Positions 1 to 11,710 of a DNA stretch of 64,000 nt are shown here, one piece after another. The first letter of the stretch is position 1. Each line of letters begins with the position of its first letter. This stretch comes from Tetrahymena thermophila SB210 (Eukaryota > Ciliophora > Oligohymenophorea > Hymenostomatida > Tetrahymenidae), in assembly GCF_000189635.1 (NCBI RefSeq), contig NW_002476246.1, positions 868,001-932,000 of the forward strand, in the 5' to 3' direction. The notes beneath the pieces were generated by a model. It had not been told where the DNA came from and ran no database searches. It saw only the letters and a list, made by a program, of their open reading frames with translations. The position numbers and the translations under genes are program-made.

Positions 1-310
1 TTATTTACTATTTATTATATATTTTATTAACTATTTCCTTTATTCCTTCTTACTTACTTTCTCTTTTAAATACTTTTTGAAATTATTTGTTAAAATATTT
101 TTACAAAGAAAAATTTGATAATAAATTTTTATTAAAAAAAAAATATATAGAATGTTAATCTAACTAAAATGAAACAATTTAAAGTTAAACTTTATATATA
201 TATATAAATAAATAAGTAGTAAATTATATTCATGTAGATAGATAATAAATAAAAAAGCAAAAGAAGATATTTCAAAATACTCATTCTCTTTATAGACTCG
301 TCTGATTTTA

Positions 311-601
311 ATGAAGCAAGTTCTAAACTTGGCTTTAAAATACTAGATGTTATTTAATAAATATGATTAGGAAGAATTATATATATTCTATGAATCTTAT
401 TCTCCATTCAAAATATTCATTGCTTTTCTATTTTTCAATCAGAAGATTTGTAGATAAAAAAGGATAAGTTAATTTTTGTAATAAGATCAAGTTAAACTAA
501 ACTAAGAAGATTAAAATCAAAACATAATAATAAAATATATTAAATTTTATTACTTAGCTTATTTATAGGGACAAAATTAAATTTATAAATAGAAATATTG
601 A
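311..601 (+). CDS. possible small or 3'-terminal protein exon
   Basis: Read with TAA/TAG as Gln, an open frame runs from the ATG at 311 to a TGA at 599-601 (96 residues). It stays open upstream to about 235, so this may be the last exon of a gene whose 5' part lies outside the window. The product would begin MKQVLNLALKYQMLFNKYDQ, followed by an aromatic stretch (YIFYESYSPF, FIAFLFF) and a basic, Gln/Asn-rich tail ending QIYKQKY. I do not recognise a family. The composition is more protein-like than the neighbouring spacer, but the case rests only on an open frame with many Gln codons. It converges on the minus-strand gene that ends at 1173. Confidence 0.35.
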
Positions 602-970
602 TAAATAGATCAATTGTGATCAAATAAGCAGCTAATAAACAAATTAAATGAGGTTTATTGTTTTAAATTAATTTTAATAAGGAAAAATATCACAATCCAA
701 AACAAATAAACTGTATTAACTCAAGATAATGTTTCAAATTTGAGAAATTGCAATTTGCTAAAGCAGAACCTAAGCCTGATAAATATATATTGATAAATAC
801 ATCAATTGTGATCAAGTAAGCAGCTAATAAACAAATTAAATGAGCTTTATTGTTTTAAATAAATTTTAATAAGGAACACAATCCAAAAACAAATAAAATG
901 TATATACTCAAGATAATGTTTCAAAATTGAGAGATTGCAATTTGCTAAATCAGAACCTAAGCCTGATACA
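595..970. repeat. imperfect tandem duplication, two copies of about 190 bp
   Basis: A unit starting ATATTGATAAATA at 595 recurs at 787 (period 192). Both copies share the blocks ATCAATTGTGATCAA, AGCAGCTAATAAACAAATTA, CTCAAGATAATGTTTCAAA and AGAACCTAAGCCTGATA, with a few substitutions and small indels. Copy 1 is about 595-786 and copy 2 about 787-970. No long frame spans either copy. The spacer from 971 to 1172 is AAAT-type simple repeat and otherwise featureless. Confidence 0.85.
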
Positions 971-1172
971 TATTAAAATCGATAAATAGATAGATAAAAA
1001 GATATATATATAGATAAATAAATAAATAATTAAATAAATAAATAAATAATTAAATAAATATTAAATAAATAAAGAGATAAATGCCAAAAAAATAAATTAT
1101 CGTTTAAAATATGTAAACATAAATTAATGAGCTTGATAATGAAATGTCTTAAACAAAAAAAATTTTAATTTA

Positions 1173-4100
1173 TCAACTTATTTTTAGATAAGCTATATTG
1201 AATTAAGATATCCCTTGATGGTCATAAGATTTTTCATCAAACTATTGGATTGAGTCTAAATTTAAAATCAATAGAATGAATTAATTTAGGGTGAATTACT
1301 GGATAATGAATTTACCTTATAGCTACTTGACTTGTTTTCCTTTAAGGGGAATTCTTATTTGTCTTTTTTAGCCTTTTTCAAACAAAGATCTGATAGCAGT
1401 TTGAAATGTTTCGCTTTGTTCTATGTTTTGCTATGGCCAGCTGTGTCTTTTCTTTAGATTTGGAACTTATTTTTTTTATGTATTCTTAGATTATTCAGGG
1501 GATTCTAGCTTATACTATTTTAAATTAATATTTAATAAAATATATTTGTGTAAATTTATTACTGAAAGGGATTCTTAACATTCATTAGTTTAGCTATTGC
1601 TTGTCTATTTATCTTTATCATCGGAGATATTTTGTTAGAAGATGTCATCATTTTTGAGTTGCTTGCCAGATTTAAAATTATACTAATATGGCTCATACAA
1701 ATTTTAATACATTCCTATTGTGGTCATACATTTCAATAACATAAAAATATCAAAGACCATAATAACAAAGTAATATACTAATTATTCAAACATCAGAGTA
1801 CTTATTTATGAAGATACTGAATAAAGTTCAGAATACACGATCTTGCTATATACATAGCAAGAAACACAAGTAAAGCTGCTCAAGATACTAAAAATAATAT
1901 ATTTCATAATTTTATCAAGCTGTTTGGACACAGGATTGTTAGAATCAAGTATGTCGTCGTCTTCTATCTCAAAATATTCTGTGTCATTTTGTTGATTAGT
2001 CTAATTTTGGGATTCTCTTGTTTAAATTATTTTTCTTATTTTGAGTTCTTTAACTCTAGTTTACTCTTAAATAATTTTAAAAAAATATCGATATGAAAGA
2101 AATCTTATAATGAATTCTTTTGTAAGACCAATTTATTTTAATTCTTGATTAAAAATCTTTAAAATAGCTTGTCCAGCGTAGATATTTGCTCTCATTTTAA
2201 GGACAATTAAAGCTCCGTAAATAATTTATATTAAGTAAAATTATTCTATGTTTACCAATCTAATGAAGTAGTAAACGCTCATAAATGGATCAATGAAGCC
2301 AAAATATTTGCAAGTTTCTACTGTGAAGGAGACTTTATGTTAAGTTAAACTATTGAAAAGACTGTAGACAATATTAAATATACATACAACTACTCCAAAA
2401 GGTGCATACAATTTGATATTAGGAGGTATTAGAGGTTCTTCTGGGTATATCCATAAATTTCTTAAATCCATTTCTCTGCTAATTACTTAAGTGCTGTTTA
2501 TTTGTTCATTAGGACTCTATGTTACTCCATCAAAGGGTACCTTAGGGTTGCTAATAGATACTTTATCATTAATATTTGGATCTTTAAAGCTGCATTTATC
2601 TTATTATTCAGACAAGGTAAAATTATAATAACACTTTAAGCACTTCGATTTTGGATTATTTGGAGATGTATCACAATACAGACAGTACTCTATTCCGCAT
2701 GATTAGGAATGGTCGTTGTCTGAGCAAACATAACCTTTAGAAGTCTTTACTTTTACTTAACCGTTCCAGCAAGGCTGATTAATGCAAAACAAACCCAAGC
2801 TATCATAAATATCTCCTTCATAGCATGACATGCAAGCATCAGGGCTGCCCTAGCAAGTTTTACAATATTAATTACATTCAATATTAAAATTTTTTTAAAT
2901 ATTATCTAACTATCGGACCAACAATGGGTTTGATACATCTTTCAGTAATAGAGATAATGTAAACAGATAATTTTCATAATTTTGAGTTGGAAGCTAAACT
3001 TGAGTAAGTTTAATAATTTAGTATCTACTATGAATTAGTTGAATAGGTTAAGTTACTTAAATAGAAATGTAACTGTTATTATTGTTTTATTCAACTGAGA
3101 AGCTATAAATTTTTTCATCTAAAATTTCCAAATTTGAACCTAAAATGCTTGAATCTTACCCATAAGACAGCTAAGAATTACTAGATATGCTAAATATCTT
3201 AGGAATTTAGATTTCAAAAAAGTAGCTTTAATCTCCAGTAAAAAAAATCTGCATCTAAATATAAATGTCAACAAAACTTGAAACTATAAGCTAACTTGTC
3301 TAAATAGTGTTATAGTTTAATAAAGAGTCTTATTATTGTGATAACAAATAAACATTCATTAATTTTGAAGCAATGATAGCTACGCATTTTCCAGGGATCA
3401 ATGTATCAAGCTATTTGTCAGGAGTGCAGGCAGTACAATAAGTTGAAACGTTTACACATTCCAAGCAACTTGGATCACAAACTAGTGATTGTTAAGAATT
3501 TAATGTGAAAGAATCAAGCTAAGCTATGTACGTGTCTGTAACTTGCAGATTCCTCTATACCTTTACAACTGATGCTTGATTAGAGAAAAGTTCTTTCTTG
3601 CTTTTTAAATTCTAAAATGTGATTGTATAATACTACATTTAATCAGATAAAATAAAAGGAAAGTTAAGAAATCTAAAAGAATTGATATAATTTGGATTGC
3701 TTAGTAGTAGAATGTCTTTTGTTGGTTATCCGTTAATTAATATTTAAAGCTAACTTAAGCTGTCCTAGCTAATAGCTGGAATATTTAAATATAAATCCAA
3801 ATAATTCTACAAATCTTATTGATTTAAAGAAGAAAAGCTTATTGTGACTACCAGTTACATGTCTTCACCGTAAATAGCGGTTTCAGAAACTACACCTCTT
3901 GAAATTATATTAACCGATTAAACAGTCATCTAACCAGAATCTGTTATGATAAAACAGTTTTTTACTACTTAATATTAGAAAGGCTACTAACTCAAGCTAT
4001 CTATAATTTATATTGTGGAGTCTGAGAGAACATTATAATCTTTTCATTATAGCAAAATTAAAGATTGAAAATAACATTTAAACAAAAAATAAAATAAATC

Positions 4101-7100
4101 AAATTTTTAAAAATTAAAATGTTTGTTTTTAAGTTGATTAAAAAAAAAAAACAGAAAAAAGTAAATTTTATTTTTATGAAACAACAAAGAAATTCAATTC
4201 ATTAATAAAAAATTATGAATTTATTTTATAAGTGGTTATAGTATAAATTGAAGTGGGATGTTTTTTTTTATTTATGCCTTTTAATTTTAGATGCAAAGAA
4301 ATTAATAATAAAAATTAATATTTAAAATTGCTTTATGCAATTAAAAAAAAAAATTACTATTTATAACAGTTGCAGACGCATAGTTAGGAATTTATGCAGG
4401 GTTTTAGATATTTTTTACTAATAGGTAGATTTAGGTGCTGGTTAAATAGCTAATTGTTTTAGTTATGGTGAGCTATAAAATAATTACTTATGATAAAGAC
4501 TAATGAGGAATAAATTAATAAGTAAAACTTTAATCTAATCCTACTACATCTATTGTAGATTGGGCAAAATTATAAAAAGCAGGGAAAAATATCTAAAGCA
4601 GGTCATTGTTATGAAGCTAAACTTAGAGCGAAAAGGAAATATAGATGCTATTTGATTCACAGTTTAAAGAGCTTGTTGTTTGCCTCAATTGAAGATTTGG
4701 GAAAACATTGATTGGAGGAAGCTTATAAAAATTGTTTAGTTCTTTGATTTGTTTTGTACTTGAGTTTACTTTGGTTAGAGAATCTCTTACAATGTAGGAA
4801 AAAGGAGTAACGTCGCTAGGAAAAGGAGGTATATTCGTTCCTAAGGGTTTCATATACCTGGGAATGACAGTGTTATAAATTATGATGTTTTTAATGTTTT
4901 AATAAATTGTATTGGTAAATTAAGAATCTGTAATTGTAATTGTGTGAGATGGAATGTCGATTGTGCAGATTGAAGTTGGCAAATAACTTTCAATTAGCTT
5001 GCAACTTATTTTATTTTAATAGGGAATTCCTTAGTTATCTATAAAATCAAGAGGTGGTATTATTTCTAGAGGTAAAGTAAGAACTATTTCTTCGGTTGAA
5101 AAGATTCCGCTATTAGAATTCAAGGTAACTAATAATTATTCGCAGATGATCCCTCTGAGTTAAATGTCATTCAAGCAGACTGCTGTAGCATTAGTAACAA
5201 ATTCATAAATGTATGTAGTTTTTGAATTAACGATTTAGTAATATGAATTATCATTATATAATAGTTATTTTTATTAATCGATTGTGAATACATTCAAGTA
5301 AAAATCTAAAGCTGAACTAATTTAAGGATTCTAAAATTCCTATTTAAAGAATTTTTTTTATAAAAAAATATTGATATTTTTTAGGTTATTTTTAAATTAA
5401 AAAAGAATTAAATAAAGCTTTGGAATAAAAAGTTTAAATTTTCAATTAGATTTAAATAAAAAATGAATAATTTGAACACTTTTCTGAAAATTAATGGCTT
5501 TAGTAAGCTCTTAACAAACAAAAAGTGTTGATAAATTTTCCTAATCAGCAAAAAATTTGAAAAATTAATGAAAATAGTTAGTAAGTTTTGATAAAAGTTT
5601 ATTTTTTTACTGAGAAAATTAGTTAGACTTTCAGAGGATTACCAAATGTATAAGCTAATTATTGCTATTAACAAACCATTTGAGATATAGTAATTAACTG
5701 ATTTTATATGCTTAAAAAGGGAGCACAAAACTAACTTTAGCCAGGATCAAAATTAGTAAGCTGGATGTTTGGCATGTTCATTACAGTAATCTCTTTAGGT
5801 ATTTGAATAGTAACATAAGAGTTTTGGTATACTACCTAACCTAAATCTATATTAAAGATGTACTAAGTTTTTACTCTTATACCGCTTAATAGTGGTGTAA
5901 TTTGCAAACTCATTGATTTGGATTATATAAAATTCATTTTTTAAAAAGTATTAACTTCTTAAATTTTATATCTCATAAAGTCTGGTGTTAATGATTGAAA
6001 GAAAATTTTTATGTTATCAGAATTAAAAATTCTATTAGGTGCTCTTAGCTTAAAACTCAATGTAGCTTGTTTCAAACTTAAACTAACAGTTTAAGTTAAT
6101 GAAAGCAATATTTATACAGTATAATCAGATGATAAAGGATAATGATTAATATCAATTAGAATGAAATTATAAGCAGTATTTTAGTTATCAGTAATAATTC
6201 TTCCTTTGAATTACAAGTCTATTTATTTCAAAAAATAATTATAAATTAAAAATGAAAGAAAATTTGATTATTTTAATTTAAAACTCATTCAATCTATCTA
6301 ACTCATATTTATCAAAAATAACACATAAACAAAAATAATTTATCATTAAAATAAACATTCATAATAAAAAAATGTATATAAATAATACTTTAAATCTCCA
6401 ATAATTCTAAAAAAATTACTTGATTTTGGAATTTTTTATTAATAATTTAATGAAAGATAATTTTTTTAAAATATAAATTCTTTAAATTAATAAAAAGCTA
6501 AATTCAAAATTATTTTTATAAATCAGAGGGCAATTTAGATAAAGGCTTGCTTTTTAAGTAAATCCTTAAAAATTCCACTAAAATGTTGTTTTGGTAAATT
6601 AAAAAATTTTGATAAAATTTACAACCCTCATTTATATATTAAAAAAATTGCTTAAAATAAGAAATATTGAATTATTAAACTACTTATTTTTTAATAAGAA
6701 AAGGGTTATAGAATATTGAAAACTGTATTTTTTTAATTTCAAAATAATTATCTTGTTAGAGTAAATATTAAAGAAAATGTTTAATCGCTTATTTACTTAC
6801 CTTAATTAAAGTCAACTAAATCTTAAGGAAAATTTATACCCAATATGAAAATATTTTCATAATAATTAATAGTACCTAAAGTGACTTTAAACTCAAAATC
6901 TGATAGTACTTCTATATTTTATGGAAAAGAAACTATTATTGGCAAATTTACTTATTTTTTTGGAGCAAAAAAAGGCTCAGGAGCATAGATAAAATCTCCA
7001 TCTTTAAAAAGACAATCATTCCCATTATTTATCTTGCAAAGATCCATACGTAATCCAAAATAGGTTGTACTAGTAGAAAAATCAAAAAATCCTGGAATTT

Positions 7101-8673
7101 ATAGAATTAAATCGTAGCTGTTGTAAATGCCAATAGCATCATATAGCTTAGAAATCTAATATTAGAAACCAGAGGATACTTTTATAAAGAAATTCCACTA
7201 TTTAATAACAAAAAAATGTTCAATTAATTAAAAAAACTCTTTTACTTTAAAATAAGAAATAAAATTTTCTTTTAAATTCTTATTTATGATCGTTAGTTAA
7301 AAGAAAATTAACCAAAATATTTTATTTTATTTATTTATAATCTGTTTTTTTATAACTTCTAAGAAATTTAATAAAGCATTCCAATAATCAAAGTCTTTTT
7401 AATTCAATAAAAATTTAATGATTGAAATATTAACTTATTATTTTAAGAAATTTATTTATTTTAAAAAATAAAGAAGATTTTTTTAATAATTAGTCATATC
7501 ATATAGACTAGCTACAGTCACCTTCACACTAATTAACTAACTAACTAACAAACTTACTAATTGTTTTAAAGAAACTATATTTGTATTTTATTTTCATTAT
7601 TTTGATAAATGAAACTATATATTTTTTCAGAAGATATTGATGATTTCTTAAATTAAATTATTATTTGGTTTGATTGAAATATTTAATTAATAATGGATAA
7701 TTTTATGATCAAATAAAAGTCCTATTTTGTCGAGATTATTGTCTTATTGAGAAATGAATTATTTTATATAATTGTTTCTTTCTATTTTTTTATTTAATTA
7801 TAAAAAAAAACGGATTACTGTGCCATCACTTATTGATTGACCATTATCTGATATATATTAGGAAAATGGAACAGTATTACCCCTTCTATCAAATGTACTA
7901 TAATTTATTGTAAAAAACAAGCTGTATTTAGAGAGATCTAGATTTGTTAACTTATAATAAAGACTAATCTATAACTATGAATCTTTATAAATATTTGGAG
8001 TCGTAGGTGGTTGTCGGTTACCGTCATAAGATTACATTTTACATCTCACTGGAACACCACCAAGCATATCTGATAGATAGATAAATAAATAAATTAATTA
8101 ATAAGTACAATAATTAGAATTTTATTTAGACTCAAAAAAATTACATGCATTTTAAATAAAGGATATGGTGTAATTTACTGATTAACCATCGATTTCACTT
8201 TAAATTGTAGAAAGATTTTAAGAAAAACGAGTAGTTGCATTGATGTTGTAGCTGTTTGCTTATGCTCCTTCAAAGAATATTTCGCAATAGCCTGAATATT
8301 TACTTGCATAATTCTTCACTTGTAGGATAAAGTAATATAGATCTATTTGATTATCGAATTCTTAGAAAATATTCGCCTTGATTGAGTTAACATAAATATT
8401 AAGAGAGGAGTTTGAAGGATGAATAGGCCTAAAAAGGCGAGAGTGAGTTCCTACAAACTAAAACAGAAAGTAAATATCTCCATTTTGACTAGCTTAGCCA
8501 GATTGCATACCAAATTGTAATACAGGTAAAGCGGTGGAATACAATTTCACATATGTCTAAATAGGTACAGAAGGACCTTAATACTGAGTTTGCATGTTGT
8601 TAGCTGAACTAATTATAAATGCTTTTAATACAAAGAATAAATTGGCAAACATTAGCAGCTTAAAAGAGCTCAT
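1173..8673 (-). CDS. large secreted/membrane protein with Cys-rich patches and a C-terminal multi-TM region
   Basis: Six exons: 8673-8109, 8069-7819, 7197-6801, 6218-5611, 5339-4358 and 4039-1173, summing to 5,670 nt (1,889 residues); intron phases agree at every junction. The start MSSFKLLMFANLFFVLKAF is a signal peptide. Residues to about 1100 look like a beta-rich ectodomain (alternating hydrophobic/polar strands, few cysteines). A furin-like patch (CDPSCLECVNVSTYC, CTAC) lies near 1120, and a larger one (CNQYCKTCQGS, CMSCYEGD, CGIEYCLYCDTS, CLKCYYN) near 1320-1415. After about 1470 come several hydrophobic segments (APFGVVVCIFNIVYSLF, VYYFVIMVFDIFMLL) and a Gln-rich cytosolic tail. This layout is common among large ciliate surface proteins of unknown role; I cannot name a family. 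The 39-bp intron 8070-8108 is the shortest in this gene. Confidence 0.8.
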
Positions 8674-9367
8674 TTTGTTTATTTGTTTTATTTTTAAGCA
8701 CAAGAAGTAAGTAATATTAAGTTAGTAGAACTTTGACTTTTTTGTTATCTTTTTATAATCTTTAATATAAAAAGTATTTATTAAATTAAGAGATCACTTT
8801 CTTCTTAATTCAATTCTTCCCTTTATAACATAATTGTGGTATATTTATGGTATCTTTTTTTTGGATATTAATTGTTTTTATTCTAAATCATTGTATCTTA
8901 TTAATTAATTAGAATTTTCTTATTTTTATTTCCTTTCATTAAATTTGTTACGACCACTTTCATTTAATTATAAAGATAGATTGAAAGACATTTTCAATTG
9001 ATGCTCAATCATTTAATTAATAAGTTTTTCATAAAACATAATTATTATTTAGAAAAAAAGGCATTATCAGTTTATTAAATTATTGTTTTTATCTTTAATT
9101 CAAAACATAAATATAAATTCAAATAATGATGAATATTTTGATTTATTTCAATTAAATAAATGATTTTTTAGAATTTAATTTGAATGTTTTAGTTAGTTAG
9201 ATAGTTAGTCTATACTAAATATGAGTAAGTAGATAATAAAAGTAAATAAATGTTTTTAAAATTATAATAACAGCTCTTAAATTAAGAATTCCTCTATTTG
9301 TTTGAATTTATGAGTAGGAAGGAAGAGTTTCAATATCAAGTAATATCATGAATAGAGTGATAATATT
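8674..9367. other. intergenic spacer
   Basis: AT-rich spacer upstream of the minus-strand surface-protein gene and the plus-strand mini-ORF. It must hold the promoter of the former, but I see no recognisable site. An open stretch from 9311 leads in frame into the mini-ORF at 9368 but contains no earlier ATG. Confidence 0.6.
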
Positions 9368-9487
9368 ATGACTTAAACTTAACCTTCATCTATAAATTAT
9401 AATTTCAGTAAAACTTATCAAAACTGGGCATCTAAGGAACCAAGAATTAAGTACAGGTGTCCTGTTTATAGATGGATTTTATAATGA
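9368..9487 (+). CDS. possible 39-residue mini-protein
   Basis: ATG at 9368 to TGA at 9485-9487. The predicted peptide starts MTQTQPSSINYNFSKTYQNW and ends KYRCPVYRWILQ, with three in-frame TAA codons read as Gln. The basic, aromatic composition (W, Y, R, C, P) is unlike translated spacer DNA. The frame is open upstream to about 9311, so it could also be the last exon of a longer gene. Function unknown; no transmembrane segment or known motif. A chance frame is possible at this length. Confidence 0.4.
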
Positions 9488-9817
9488 ATTAAAACTTTTG
9501 CTTATTTTTTAACGAGTGCTGAGTTTATAAAGGTGCCTAGCTTGACAAATATTATGGTGCTATATAAAAATGGTTATTTTAAATTTTAATATAGTGTATA
9601 TATATATTATATTTTTGTTTGATTGTAATTAACTCACTCAATGCTTACTTACATTCTTGGATTTTTGAAAGCAGTTTTATATATAGTAGGTAAAATTAAA
9701 AGTAATAAATGATTTTTGTTAAAAAATAGAATTATTTTAATATTTATAATTTCAATAAAATAACTGATGGATTGAGTAATTAATTTATGTACAATATAAA
9801 GAGGTTTGTTTTAATAT
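9488..9817. other. intergenic spacer
   Basis: AT-rich DNA between a plus-strand mini-ORF and the 3' end of a minus-strand gene (convergent). Nothing recognisable. Confidence 0.6.
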
Positions 9818-10360
9818 TCATAAGTTATTTAAAGCAAATGTATTCATGTAATCATTGAATACTTCGTTTTCTTTCTGCAAATGAATATTTGTTTAGAAAT
9901 CCCTTTTGTTAAAGTCAACAGGGTCAAACTCATCTTTCTTATAAAATTTCATTAAATCTGGTTTTTAAGAGAATATTTCTTGCCATTTTTCACTTATTTC
10001 TGGATTTTTTTTAGCTAATTTAGGCTGGTCAGGCTTGATGGAAACTAAATTTGAGTATCTATTTTATTTTACTTATTAATTTAAATATTTTGTTGCATTC
10101 ATAGGAATTGGTGCAGGCCTAATCATCTAAGGTTATTCGTCTTCATCATCTAAATAATTGCCTTTAAATTCTTATTTCTTACTTAATCCTTCACTAATAG
10201 TTGCTTTTTTTTAATTTTTTCCTTCTATTTCTAAATTTTTTTGAGCTTAATCTTTTTTGAATCCAAACTATCTTTCTAATTCTTCAATGTCTTTTTGTAG
10301 ATCAAAAATTTTTGCGTCATATTCTTTTGCTACTCCGAAATCAGGCTAAGATAAATCCAT
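9818..10360 (-). CDS. small intronless helical protein, unknown function
   Basis: One uninterrupted frame from ATG (10358-10360) to TGA (9818-9820), 180 residues. It begins MDLSQPDFGVAKEYDAKIFD and runs into a short charged helix (DLQKDIEELERQFGFKKDQ, about residues 20-38) that could form a coiled coil. An acidic stretch (YLDDEDEQPQ, about 72-82) and a proline patch (IRPAPIPM) follow, and the rest is charged with alternating K/E. There is no signal peptide or membrane segment. About ten TAA/TAG codons are read as Gln. I do not recognise the family; it looks like a soluble structural or adaptor protein. Confidence 0.75.
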
Positions 10361-11710
10361 TTATTTATTTTCCTTAAAGTTATCTCTATTTTAGTTAGTT
10401 TATTAGATAGTTAGTTATTTAGTAAATCGATGATGAAGTCAATCCTTTCTTTTAATAATTGATTTATGCCTAAGCTCAAATATTTTGTATATTTAATACA
10501 AATTATTAAAAGGGGCTTTGATCTTATTATAAGCAATCAAAATCTATTTATTTTAAAATTTAAAAGCATTATTGAAAAAATTTGAAATAGCTAAATAATT
10601 ATGGCAAGTTAGTCTAGTCTACACAAAATAATTGTTTCATATTTAAAATTTTTAATCAATATTTTACATTTCTTTTATTCAGGTTTCAACAAATAAAAAT
10701 TACCAAACATAAAAGATTTTGCTTAATATCAGAGATAAAATAATTTTCAATCTAGCATATATTAATTAATACTTCTGTTTTATTAAATAGATCATTTTTT
10801 TATTAAATAAATATATTTATAACAAATAGCAAGAAAGAAAAGAAGTAAAGTGTTTTAGATTTAAAAAAACTAAATTATTTTTATTTAAATAAATTGTTTT
10901 AACATATAAATTTAAGATGTTTTTTTTAAATGCATCAATAAATTCACCATAAAATTTTTATTAATTTATTTTGTGATGAGATTGTAAAAAAGCTACTTTA
11001 ATTTTCTTTAAGTAAATTTAAGATATTTTTTTATCAGATAAATCCATAAATAAATTCACCATCAAATTTAAATTAATTTGTTTTGTAAACAAACTTAATT
11101 AAAAACTATATAGATTAAATCCTTATTATATAAGACCCTCTAACCCTTTTTTCTAAATTTTTTTAATAAGATTTTTTGTACATTTTATGTTTGAAATAAA
11201 GCTTGAGTGGTGGAAAATTAATGAGGATTTATAGTATATAATTCTTTAGAGAGCTACGTTTCTATAAGAATATTCTTTGATAGCTAGCTCTTTTTGAAGA
11301 TTTTTACTTGCATCTAATACAAAAGGATTGGTAATAGATTTGTTTAATATTGCAAAGACTTTTCAATAAAAAAAAGAGCTTATAAATCAGCTAACTAGGT
11401 TAATGCACTAATATTTGGTTTTTTTCTATAGTTATTTGTTAAATGTGTGATTGAATGTGCGTTTATAAATTTTAAAAATAGTAGATCAATATTTATAGTA
11501 ATTTATTACACTATTTTTTGTAATATTGTAAGTAAGTAAATCCAAACAAACATTTTTATTGTTAAATAATTTAAAAAATAAAATATATCTATTTGTTTTT
11601 CATTCATTTTTTAATTTATTCTTTCTTTTATCTTAATGTAATATTTTTAAAAATAATAAAAAAATTATTTAATTAATCAAACAATATTCAATATTAAAAG
11701 TAATTAAAAT
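10361..11710. other. divergent intergenic spacer
   Basis: 1.35 kb of AT-rich DNA between divergently transcribed genes, so it should hold both promoters. A weak internal similarity exists: the block AAATTTAAGAT followed by ATAAATTCACCAT occurs near 10910-10950 and again near 11027-11064. Nothing else recognisable. Confidence 0.6.
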
